A stretch of 64,000 nt of DNA from Salinibacterium sp. SWN167 (lineage in GTDB: Bacteria; Actinomycetota; Actinomycetes; Actinomycetales; Microbacteriaceae): positions 62,001-126,000 of the forward strand of contig NZ_JADYWU010000002.1 of assembly GCF_015864665.1 (NCBI RefSeq), read 5' to 3'. The notes beneath the pieces were generated by a model that saw nothing but the letters and a program-made list of their open reading frames with translations, was not told where the DNA came from and ran no database searches. The translations under genes and the position numbers were made by a program. Position 1 is the first letter of the stretch. Every line of letters starts with the position of its first letter. Below, piece after piece: positions 48,382-56,041 of this stretch.

Positions 48382-49086
48382 TTATGACTTGTCGGCGACG
48401 ATGCGCTCAGCAACGGCGACGGATGATGCGGGGTTCTGACCGGTGTACAGCGCGCCATCAACGACGACGTACGGGGCGAAAGGTTCTGCTGCCTTCGAGT
48501 AGTCGGCACCCAGCTCAACGAGGCGGGTTTCGACGAGCCACTTGACCTTGTCGGCGAGACCGCCAAGCTCTTCTTCAGTGTTCGCGAAGCCGGTCATCTT
48601 GCGACCCTTGAGGGCCCATTCGCCGGTTGCCTTGTCGTTCGCGGCGAGCAGTGCTGCGGGGGCGTGGCAGAGCACACCGAGTGTCGTGTTCGATTTCACG
48701 GCTTCAACAATGAGCTGGCCGGAGTTGTCGTCGACGGCGAGGTCTTCCATGGGGCCGTGGCCTCCGGGGTAGAAGATCACGTCATAGTCGCTGGCGTTGA
48801 CGGCATCCAAGCGGAGCGGATGCTGCAGCACCGGCTGGAGTTCCGCGATGCGGGCCTCAAAGTCAGCGAGGCGTTCGGCGGAACCGACGCCACCTTCGCT
48901 GAGGCTGATCGCATCAAAAGTGGGGGCCACTCCTGCGGGGCTGGCGACCTGAACCTTCCAGCCGGCTTCGGTGAAGATGCGGTACGGCTCAAGGAACTCT
49001 TCTGCCCAGACTCCAGTGGGGTGCTGCGTTTCGTCAGCGAGCGTCAGGTAGGACGCTGCCGAGAGGACCATCAATACGTTTGTCAT
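48382..49086 (-). CDS. DJ-1/PfpI family protein, class I glutamine amidotransferase-like
   Basis: 234 residues from ATG 49086 (AGGAGTCAGC upstream). IFYPGGHGPMEDLAVD supplies the conserved Glu-side residues and GVLCHAPAALLAA the nucleophilic cysteine. The length and the EFLEPYRIFTEAGW start match Hsp31/glyoxalase III-like members, which handle methylglyoxal and glycated proteins. It is divergent from the TetR gene, with operators in between. Confidence 0.88.
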   Translation of the reverse strand: MTNVLMVLSAASYLTLADETQHPTGVWAEEFLEPYRIFTEAGWKVQVASPAGVAPTFDAISLSEGGVGSAERLADFEARIAELQPVLQHPLRLDAVNASDYDVIFYPGGHGPMEDLAVDDNSGQLIVEAVKSNTTLGVLCHAPAALLAANDKATGEWALKGRKMTGFANTEEELGGLADKVKWLVETRLVELGADYSKAAEPFAPYVVVDGALYTGQNPASSVAVAERIVADKS

Positions 49087-49102
49087 GCTGACTCCTAACA
49101 AA

Positions 49103-49197
49103 ACCATGGTGCTCGTTTCCGAGCCCGTTGGTTCTTATCAAACCAATTGGTTCGACAGTACGTTGGCGTGTAGGCTAAGTCAAACCAACCGGTTCGA
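49103..49197. promoter_or_regulatory. TetR operator cluster
   Basis: Two 18-bp sites, 49138-49155 and 49180-49197, read TCAAACCAA-[T/C][T/C]-GGTTCGA with a palindromic AACCAATTGGTT core in the first; centres are 42 bp apart, four helical turns. ACCATGGT at 49103-49110 is a weaker third site near the DJ-1 start. Confidence 0.75.
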
Positions 49198-49211
49198 TTA
49201 GGAGGTGTTTG

Positions 49212-49817
49212 GTGGTTTCGACAGAAATGCCGCGTGATCAACTCCGCGGCCGCGAAACAAAACAGCGCGTAATTGAGGCTGCAGCAGCCGAATTTGCGGA
49301 GTACGGCGTCGCTGGCGCCCGTATCAATCGCATCGCAGAAACAGCGAAGGCGAGCAAGGAACGTATTTACGCCTGGTTTGGCGACAAAGACGCTCTCTTC
49401 GATCACGTCATGCAGACCGGGCTCGACCGTCTCGCTCATGCCGTGCCGATCGATGCTGATCTCGTGGAATATACCGTGCGACTGCACAACTACTTCGTCA
49501 ACGACCAGAGCGCGCAACGCGTCACCATGTGGGCCTGGCTGCACGATGCCGAAACGCTCGGATCATTCTCTGAAGGGCGCGTCGAGGGCTACAAACACAA
49601 GCTCGAAGTGATTGCCGACGCCCAGCAACGAGGGATCGTCGATTCCTCGTGGAAGCCCGAAGAGCTGCTCGCTCTGCTGCTGGCCGTTGCCAGCAACTGG
49701 GAGCGCGCTCCGGCCGAACTGCGCTCCATCGGATGCCCCGAGTTCGCAGGCAGCGAGAAAGCGCGCTGCGACTCCGTGCGCGAAGCCGCCCGCCGGCTTG
49801 TAGAGCCCCACTCTTAG
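49212..49817 (+). CDS. TetR-family transcriptional repressor
   Basis: 201 residues from GTG 49212, six bases after AGGAGG. The N-terminal HTH reads RGRETKQRVIEAAAAEFAEYG and INRIAETAKASKERIYAWFGDKDALF. The ligand domain ends with ELRSIGCPEFAGSEKARCDS. Divergent from the DJ-1/MDR genes and downstream of the palindromic operators, one of which overlaps its own leader, so it should repress both directions until a reactive ligand binds. Two cysteines in the ligand domain could sense electrophiles, which is speculative. Confidence 0.9.
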   Translation: MVSTEMPRDQLRGRETKQRVIEAAAAEFAEYGVAGARINRIAETAKASKERIYAWFGDKDALFDHVMQTGLDRLAHAVPIDADLVEYTVRLHNYFVNDQSAQRVTMWAWLHDAETLGSFSEGRVEGYKHKLEVIADAQQRGIVDSSWKPEELLALLLAVASNWERAPAELRSIGCPEFAGSEKARCDSVREAARRLVEPHS

Positions 49818-49944
49818 TAGCCCGGCGACGGCATCCGTGGGGTGTCCGGGTTCGTTCGGGATCGTCGAAATCGCACGGGTGCAGTGCTCGCAGGGGATGT
49901 ACTGGACGCTGACGACTAGACCCGTGAGTACCGAAAGGGGCGGC

Positions 49945-50664
49945 ATGACCATACACACCAGCGACGATAAACGAGCTATTTCCGCCATACTCAGCGAGGC
50001 GATGATTCAGGCGGATAGCCAGCTCATTACCGCTTCATGCGTTGCTCCCGACCTAGTCGCTATCATCCAACGCACCGATGTCACTCGCCTCAAGGGAATC
50101 GGCAAACTAGAGTTCGCTGCCGTCACCTCTGAGCTGCGCCGAGCGCTCACCGCCTATAACGAGGACCACCATAAGATCGCGCTCGAGGTAGCTGAGAAAG
50201 CGCGACACCTGAAGAACCACGATCGTGGTCGGATGCTCGCCCAGAGCCTGCTTGTGGCCCTTGCGGTGGGCGGATTCTTCGTCGTTCCGTTCGCGATGGT
50301 CTTCTCGCTCGTCATTCTGGTCGGAACGTTCGCCATGCGATCGGTGTGGATCGCTCGCCTCGGGGAACGCGCCGAAATGCTATCCCACGCCTTCGAAGGT
50401 CCCGAGGCAGAGCTGCGGGAGAAGCTAGGCACGACCCCCGCGCAGGCGCGACAGACGATGTGGGCGAGTGCGACAGGCCTCTGCGCGCGCGCCGACGCTC
50501 TCTATCTCGAGTCGCTCGAACCAGCGCAGCGAGCGTCAGAACTCGCGACGCGCCATCAGGACGCGCAGCGCTGGGCCGATCGTCGGTTTGCGCGGCAGTT
50601 CGGGAGCGAGCAATCGCATGACGAACGGTCGGCGACCTCTCCGGGGCTCAGCGTCGCGTGTTGA
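49945..50664 (+). CDS. Hypothetical protein with two membrane helices
   Basis: 239 residues from ATG 49945 (AAAGGGGCGGC upstream). Residues 1-95 are helical and polar; a hydrophobic hairpin lies at about 100-130 (ALAVGGFFVVPFAMVFSLVI); the rest is helical and rich in Arg and Ala (EAELREKLGTTPAQARQTMW). Not recognised. Its 3' end overlaps the convergent HTH-membrane gene by 17 bases. Confidence 0.65.
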   Translation: MTIHTSDDKRAISAILSEAMIQADSQLITASCVAPDLVAIIQRTDVTRLKGIGKLEFAAVTSELRRALTAYNEDHHKIALEVAEKARHLKNHDRGRMLAQSLLVALAVGGFFVVPFAMVFSLVILVGTFAMRSVWIARLGERAEMLSHAFEGPEAELREKLGTTPAQARQTMWASATGLCARADALYLESLEPAQRASELATRHQDAQRWADRRFARQFGSEQSHDERSATSPGLSVAC

Positions 50665-51655
50665 GCGGCGGGCCGTTGCCGCGGCTGATTTCGGACAGGC
50701 CAAGCCTGCCGAGCAGGTGAATGATGGCGAGAGCCGTGTAACCGGTGATGAGCTTGTCGGCGAGTGAGATCGAGATGTTGACGGTAAAGACCGATGCCCA
50801 CAGGCCGTCACCAATCGCCCGCAGTGTCGCAATAAAGTCGTCACCCGCGTGGCCTGCGACTCCGCCAAAGACGAGCACAGTGATTGGCACCGCAGTGATG
50901 GTGCAAGCGAGGGCGACCAGCACATTCAGCAGCAAGAACCGCAAGCGCGACTTGTCCATGCGCCACAACCGAACACCATACCCCCACACGAGTGCTCCGA
51001 CGACGTTAACGATGGCGTAGGCCAGAGTTTGCGGCACTGTTGCGAAGACGCCGATGACGTTGGTTGAGAGTCCTACGAGGGCACCCTGCCAAGGGCCAAG
51101 AGCGATCGCGACGACTGCGGTGCCGATCATGTCGAGAAAGATTGGTAGTTCAAACTTTGCGACAACGCTTCCGCCGAAGAGGTTCAAGCCGACAGCCGCC
51201 ACCATGAGGACGACGACGAAGGCGAGGCGTGAATCGGGATTCTGGGCGGGGGGAAGGGGAGCATGAGGGGCTGCCGCTTTCGCCGTCGAACGAACCTCCA
51301 GACATCGTGATCGCCAGGCTTCGGCTTCTGCCTCATCGTGGCCTAGCGCTACGACGATTTCGGCGACAAGGCCCGCATTGATGCGGCTTCGTCCGGTGCG
51401 GAAGATGTCGAAGACCGTCGAACGGGCAACCCGCGCAGCGGCAGGGCTAACGCCGTTTTCCTCACGGCGATGAGCGATGCGCGATGCGAGCTCGGAGTAC
51501 GACACTTCCCCGGCAGCGATCCGCAGTCGTTGCAGATCATCCGCTATCTGATCGAGAGAGTCGGCAGGCAAAGACGAGTGATCTCTCCCAGTGCTCACGT
51601 CTGCCCCCAGACTCTCGACGCCTGCAATAGGCCCATTCGATTCTGATTGTGCCAC
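50648..51655 (-). CDS. XRE-type HTH fused to an ECF S-component-like membrane domain
   Basis: 335 residues. Residues about 30-115 form a Cro/C1-type helix-turn-helix region (ELASRIAHRREENGVS, then STVFDIFRTGRSRINAGLV). Residues 140-325 carry five or six membrane helices with FLDMIGTAVVAIALGPWQGA and LSTNVIGVF, the pattern of ECF-transporter substrate-binding (S) components. The fusion suggests a membrane-bound DNA-binding regulator or a transporter subunit whose binding controls transcription. No ECF ATPase or T component is nearby. Confidence 0.75.
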   Translation of the reverse strand: MAQSESNGPIAGVESLGADVSTGRDHSSLPADSLDQIADDLQRLRIAAGEVSYSELASRIAHRREENGVSPAAARVARSTVFDIFRTGRSRINAGLVAEIVVALGHDEAEAEAWRSRCLEVRSTAKAAAPHAPLPPAQNPDSRLAFVVVLMVAAVGLNLFGGSVVAKFELPIFLDMIGTAVVAIALGPWQGALVGLSTNVIGVFATVPQTLAYAIVNVVGALVWGYGVRLWRMDKSRLRFLLLNVLVALACTITAVPITVLVFGGVAGHAGDDFIATLRAIGDGLWASVFTVNISISLADKLITGYTALAIIHLLGRLGLSEISRGNGPPLNTRR

Positions 51656-51699
51656 AGCGAAACGAGAGAACAGCCCGAGGTAACCCGAACTGGGTGGGG

Positions 51700-52716
51700 C
51701 TACTCGGGCGGACGACTCGTGCTCGACCGCACGATGAGCTCGTAGTCGATCGGTGAGTTTTCGGGGATCTCGGGATGCTTGCCGGGCACGAGTAGGTTCA
51801 TCAGGATCTCGACGGCATGCTCGCCCTGAGCCTGCGGGGACTGCGACACCGTGGTGAGCCCGAAGAACTCGGAGAGTTCGTGGCCGTCGATTCCCATGAT
51901 GGAAATATCGCGCGGCACCACGAGGCCGAGGTCTCGGGCGGCCAAGATGCAGCCGATGGCCATCTCATCTGACGAAGCGAAGATCGCTGTCGGGCGTAGT
52001 AGCGGGTTGCCGAGCAGCTGCTTGGCTGCGTGATAGCCGCCCTGAACGGTGAAGTCGGCGGTGGCAAAGAACTCGGGTCGTGGCTCGATTCCCGCTTCGC
52101 GCAGAGCAGCTTCGTAGCCGTGGCGCCGATTCGTAGGGATATGAAATTCGAGATCGTAGTCTTCAGAGCCACCGATGTGAGCAATCTTGGTGTGGCCGAG
52201 CGCCAACAGGTGGCCGGTGGCGAGGCTCGACACGGCGTCGTCATCCAAGGTCAGAGTGCGCACTCCGTCGATCGGCCCACCGACTCCGACCGCTGGGCGA
52301 TCGAGGGCGTGAAGCCGCTCCACCTCAGTGGGGGAAAGCTTGAGGGAAACAGTGATGATGCCGTCGATGCGCTTGCGTTGCAAGAAGACGTCGAAGACCT
52401 TCTCGCGTTCAGCGACGCTGCCCGAAAGGTTGTAGAGAGTGACGTCATAGCCGTGGCGCATCAACGCTTGCTGGGCGCCTTCCACCACAGAAGTGAAGAA
52501 CCAGCGGGTCAAATACGGCACCATGAGGCCGACATTTTTGGTGCGGCCCGATGCCAAACTCGACGCGCTCGACGAGACGACATAGTCGAGAGCGGCCGCA
52601 GCCTCCGTCACTTTGAGACGCGCAGCCGCCGATACGGGGCCGTTGCCGCTGAGCGCCCGAGACACGGTCGCGGTGGACACACCAGCGCGCTGAGCAACAT
52701 CTTCGATGCTAGCCAT
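51700..52716 (-). CDS. LacI-family transcriptional repressor of the maltodextrin genes
   Basis: 338 residues from ATG 52716 (GGAGGGCAGCTG upstream). HTH and hinge: SIEDVAQRAGVSTATVSRAL and VSAAARLKVTEAAAALDYV. The periplasmic-binding-like sensor domain follows, with final segment typical of MalR/CcpA-like proteins. It lies downstream of the alpha-glucosidase gene on the same strand. Palindromes AAGCGCTT in the divergent promoter region of the operon are the expected LacI-type operators. Confidence 0.9.
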   Translation of the reverse strand: MASIEDVAQRAGVSTATVSRALSGNGPVSAAARLKVTEAAAALDYVVSSSASSLASGRTKNVGLMVPYLTRWFFTSVVEGAQQALMRHGYDVTLYNLSGSVAEREKVFDVFLQRKRIDGIITVSLKLSPTEVERLHALDRPAVGVGGPIDGVRTLTLDDDAVSSLATGHLLALGHTKIAHIGGSEDYDLEFHIPTNRRHGYEAALREAGIEPRPEFFATADFTVQGGYHAAKQLLGNPLLRPTAIFASSDEMAIGCILAARDLGLVVPRDISIMGIDGHELSEFFGLTTVSQSPQAQGEHAVEILMNLLVPGKHPEIPENSPIDYELIVRSSTSRPPE

Positions 52717-52827
52717 CAGCTGCCCTCCGTTGGATTCTGACGAGAATGGATGCCGCCCTACAGCGGTCGCGCCGCTGCTGATTCTATCGACCGGCATCCA
52801 TTCGCGAGAATTCGGAGCCGCGTTGGT

Positions 52828-54498
52828 CTATGCCCTCAGCCACACCGTGGTGTCTGCCGGCAGCTGATCGTTGCTGAGAGGGCCGCTCGCGAGCAGCACT
52901 TCGCCGGCCGGGAGAGCCACGGCGGCGTCCCCGGTGTTGGCAAAGACACGTACGTCGCCGGTGCGGAAACCGAGCACCGTTTCGGCGCCGGTGTCGAGCC
53001 ATTCGAGTTCGTTGGTGGCCAACTCGTGAGCGCGGCGCAGGGCGAGAGCGTTGCGGTACAGCGAGAGTGTCGAGGTGCTGTCGTCGCGTTGGGCGTCGCG
53101 GGCGAGAGTTGCCCATTCTGCGGGTTGCGGCAACCACGAGGCATCCGTGGGGCCGAAGCCGTAGGAGGGCGAGTTTGCTTCCCAGGGGATCGGAACGCGG
53201 CAGCCGTCGCGACCGTAGCGCTCGCCATTGGTGCGGAACCAGGTCGGGTCTTGGCGGGCCTCATCGGGGAGGTCGATTACTTCGGGCAGGCCGAGTTCTT
53301 CGCCCTGATAGAGGTAGGCGCTGCCCGGCAGGGCGAGCATGAGGGCGGTCGCGGCGCGGGCACGACGAAGCCCAAGCTCCGGAATCGGGAGGCCGGCTGA
53401 CTTCGGGCCGATGCCGTGACCCTGTGGGTTGTCGGCAGTCAGCGCGAGACGTGACGCGTGACGAACAACATCGTGGTTAGAGAGCACCCACGTGCTGGGT
53501 GCTCCGACAGCAGAAAACGCGCTGATCGAGGCATCGATCACGGAGCGCAGCGGGCCAGCAGCCCACGGTGTCTCGAGGTAAGGAAAATTGAAGGCCTGGT
53601 GCATCTCATCCGGACGCACCCACTTGGCCATGTCGGTGAGCGGATCGACCCACGCTTCGGCCGCCAGAATGCGCTCGCCGTCGTAGCTGTTCAGAATCTC
53701 GCGCCACTCGCGGTAAATCTCGTGCACGCCGTCTTGGGCCCAGAACGGTGCGCGGGATGCGGCAAGCTCGGCGTCGGTCGTGCCGGCTCCGCCCATGCTG
53801 CCGCCGGCGACCGGGGGAGTCCAGTCGGGCAGGCCGTCGGCTTTGATCATGCCGTGGGCGACATCCACACGGAAGCCGTCAACGTCGCGGTCGAGCCAGA
53901 AGCGAAGGATGTCGGCGAACTGGTCGCGCACCCAGCGGTTCTCCCAGTTGAAATCGGGTTGGGTGGTGTCGAAGAGGTGCAGGTACCACTGACCGAGCGT
54001 GCCATCGGGGTTCGTTGTGCGGGTCCAGGCGTCGCCGCCGAACACCGACTGCCAGTTGTTGGGTGGCAGCTCACCGTTCTCGCCGAGACCGTCGCGGAAC
54101 ATGTAGCGATCGCGCTCGGGGCTGCCGGGCTCCGCGGCAAGTGCGGCCTGGAACCACCGGTGGTCGCTTGAGGAGTGATTGGGCACGAGGTCGACGATGA
54201 CCCGCAGTCCCAGCTCGTGGGCGCGACTCGTCATCGAGTCGAAGTCATCGAGCGTGCCGAAGAGGGGATCCACGTCGCAGTAGTCAGCAACGTCGTAGCC
54301 GGCATCGCGCTGCGGTGACGTGTAAAACGGCGAAAGCCACACGGCGTCGACGCCGAGCTCAGCTAACGCAGGAAGTCGGTCGCGGATGCCGAGCAGATCG
54401 CCCATTCCATCGCCGTTTGCGTCGGCAAATGACCGCGGATAGATCTGGTAAATAACGGCGGAGCGCCACCATTCGGTGTCCTGAAGCACGGAAGTCAT
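52828..54498 (-). CDS. Alpha-glucosidase, glycoside hydrolase family 13
   Basis: 556 residues from ATG 54498. The GH13 order is complete: DLVPNHSS (106-), nucleophile Asp212 in DGFRVDVAH, acid/base Glu281 in ILAAEAW, and Asp343 in SNHDVVRH. QIYPRSFADANGDGMGDLLG and PQRDAGYDV mark the oligo-1,6/alpha-glucosidase group (AglA/MalZ-like). It hydrolyses imported maltodextrins in the cytosol. TAGTGT (54511-54506) predicts transcription one base before the ATG, and a LacI-type palindrome overlaps its -35 region. Confidence 0.93.
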   Translation of the reverse strand: MTSVLQDTEWWRSAVIYQIYPRSFADANGDGMGDLLGIRDRLPALAELGVDAVWLSPFYTSPQRDAGYDVADYCDVDPLFGTLDDFDSMTSRAHELGLRVIVDLVPNHSSSDHRWFQAALAAEPGSPERDRYMFRDGLGENGELPPNNWQSVFGGDAWTRTTNPDGTLGQWYLHLFDTTQPDFNWENRWVRDQFADILRFWLDRDVDGFRVDVAHGMIKADGLPDWTPPVAGGSMGGAGTTDAELAASRAPFWAQDGVHEIYREWREILNSYDGERILAAEAWVDPLTDMAKWVRPDEMHQAFNFPYLETPWAAGPLRSVIDASISAFSAVGAPSTWVLSNHDVVRHASRLALTADNPQGHGIGPKSAGLPIPELGLRRARAATALMLALPGSAYLYQGEELGLPEVIDLPDEARQDPTWFRTNGERYGRDGCRVPIPWEANSPSYGFGPTDASWLPQPAEWATLARDAQRDDSTSTLSLYRNALALRRAHELATNELEWLDTGAETVLGFRTGDVRVFANTGDAAVALPAGEVLLASGPLSNDQLPADTTVWLRA

Positions 54499-54505
54499 AG
54501 CCGCC

Positions 54506-54511
54506 ACACTA
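54506..54511 (-). promoter_or_regulatory. -10 element of the alpha-glucosidase gene
   Basis: TAGTGT on the minus strand predicts +1 at 54499, next to the ATG at 54498. Confidence 0.45.
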
Positions 54512-54532
54512 TCGCCATTGGCCCCAAAAGCT

Positions 54533-54540
54533 AAGCGCTT
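54533..54540. promoter_or_regulatory. LacI-type operator O1
   Basis: AAGCGCTT palindrome, followed by CCA; at the -35 position of the alpha-glucosidase promoter. Same core as at 54631. Confidence 0.65.
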
Positions 54541-54626
54541 CCACATTGTTCGTCTCATTTCTCTCGCTATAAATGCTGAAAATTTTGGAACAGGCTGTTG
54601 CCGAACCCGACCCATAGGAGGTATAC

Positions 54627-54680
54627 ATGGAAGCGCTTGCAGTTTGCAATGCTTTCACTGACGAAAGGCAGCACCAATGA
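54627..54680 (+). CDS. 17-residue leader ORF overlapping malE
   Basis: AGGAGGT (54616-54622) is a perfect ribosome site for ATG 54627. The frame MEALAVCNAFTDERQHQ ends at TGA 54678-54680, overlapping the malE ATG at 54677 (ATGA). Translation of the leader would couple to malE. The LacI-type operator O2 lies in codons 2-4. Confidence 0.5.
   Translation: MEALAVCNAFTDERQHQ
54631..54638. promoter_or_regulatory. LacI-type operator O2
   Basis: AAGCGCTT palindrome preceded by GG, mirror image of O1; 98 bp from it centre to centre. It lies just downstream of where malE transcription would start. Confidence 0.65.
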
Positions 54681-55909
54681 GGGTGAACAACAAAGGACTG
54701 TGGGCCGTAGGCGCACTCACAGTTACTGCATCGCTAGTACTGACCGGATGCACAGCAGCATCCGACACAGCAGATAACAGCGCCGGAACCGGCGAAGCAC
54801 TCACCGTGTGGGTCGACGCCGATCGCGCAGCCGTGCTCAAAGACGCCGCAGCAGACTTCACTGCCGAGACCGGTGTCGAGGTCAAGCTTGTACAAAAAGA
54901 ATTCGGTGACATTCGCGACCAGTTCATCGCCCAAGTGCCCACCGGGAAGGGTCCCGACGTTGTCATCGGCGCCCACGACTGGCTCGGAACCTTCGTGACC
55001 AACGGTGTCGTTGCTCCCGTCGAACTCGGAGACAAGGCGGATGCCTTCCAAGACGTCGGAATCACCGCCATGAGCTACGAAGGCCAGGTCTACGGCGTTC
55101 CTTACTCGATCGAAAACATCGCTCTCGTGCGCAACACGGCCCTCGCGCCCAGCACCCCCGCGACTTTCGACGAGATGGTCACCATGGGCGAAGCTGCCGG
55201 AACCGAATACCCGTTCTTGGTGGGGCTCGACCCTGAAGCGGCCGACCCGTACCACCTGTACCCCTTCCAGACCTCGTTCGGTGCGCCCGTCTTCGGCACC
55301 GCCGCTGACGGAAGCTACGACGCCGACGCCCTCGAAATCGGCAACGCGGGTGGCGACAAGTTCGCGGCCTGGCTCGGTGAACAGGGCGCTGCAGGCGTAC
55401 TCAACACCAACATCACTGGCGACCTCGCCAAGGAAAAGTTCATCGCCGGAGAATCGCCCTTCTACCTGACCGGACCGTGGAACGTGCCCGCCGCCGTCGA
55501 AGCAGGCATCGACGTGGCGATCGACCCGATCCCCTCTGCCGGTGGCGAAACCGCACAACCATTCGTGGGAGTGCAGGGCTTCTTCGTCAGTTCTAAGAGC
55601 GAGAATGCGCTCGCCGCCAACGAATTCATCGTGAACTACATGGGCAGCGAAGAAGTGCAAACCGCACTGTTCGAAGTGGGCGGACGCGCACCAGCGCTCA
55701 CGGCATCCTTCGAAGCAGCAAGCGCCGACCCGATCGTTGCCGGATTCGGTGCCGTCGGTGAGAACGCAGTGCCCATGCCCTCGATCCCCGCAATGGGAGC
55801 TGTCTGGGAGTTCTGGGGTGTCACCGAAGCCGCCATCATCAACGGTGGCGACGCAACGTCGCTCTGGCAGAAGATGTCAGGCGACATCGAAACCGCTATC
55901 GCCGGATAG
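54677..55909 (+). CDS. malE: Maltodextrin ABC transporter substrate-binding lipoprotein
   Basis: 410 residues. Signal peptide with lipobox VLTGC (Cys25). The mature part follows the MalE pattern: LTVWVDADRAAVLKDAAADF, GPDVVIGAHDWLG, and YLTGPWNVPAAVEAG. It binds maltose or maltodextrins outside the membrane. The ATG is preceded by GAAAGGCAGC and overlaps the leader ORF stop. Two strong hairpins separate it from malF, which could favour extra binding protein over permease. Confidence 0.92.
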   Translation: MRVNNKGLWAVGALTVTASLVLTGCTAASDTADNSAGTGEALTVWVDADRAAVLKDAAADFTAETGVEVKLVQKEFGDIRDQFIAQVPTGKGPDVVIGAHDWLGTFVTNGVVAPVELGDKADAFQDVGITAMSYEGQVYGVPYSIENIALVRNTALAPSTPATFDEMVTMGEAAGTEYPFLVGLDPEAADPYHLYPFQTSFGAPVFGTAADGSYDADALEIGNAGGDKFAAWLGEQGAAGVLNTNITGDLAKEKFIAGESPFYLTGPWNVPAAVEAGIDVAIDPIPSAGGETAQPFVGVQGFFVSSKSENALAANEFIVNYMGSEEVQTALFEVGGRAPALTASFEAASADPIVAGFGAVGENAVPMPSIPAMGAVWEFWGVTEAAIINGGDATSLWQKMSGDIETAIAG

Positions 55910-55915
55910 CTCACG

Positions 55916-55996
55916 GTGGCCGCCCGTCTGCACGCGGGCGGCCACTTCCTTGCAGCACCACCGAGCCGGGACTGCCTTCTCAGAACGCAGTCCCGG
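55916..55996 (+). promoter_or_regulatory. Two intercistronic hairpins between malE and malF
   Basis: First: an 11-bp perfect stem GTGGCCGCCCG (55916-55926) with 55935-55945. Second: CCGGGACTGC (55966-55975) with 55987-55996, extended outward by three pairs including one G-U. No U-run, so they look like transcript-stabilising or attenuating elements. Confidence 0.7.
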
Positions 55997-56041
55997 TTCG
56001 CACCGCTCGACTGACCTGCACGCCTTCAATGGAGAATCCCC

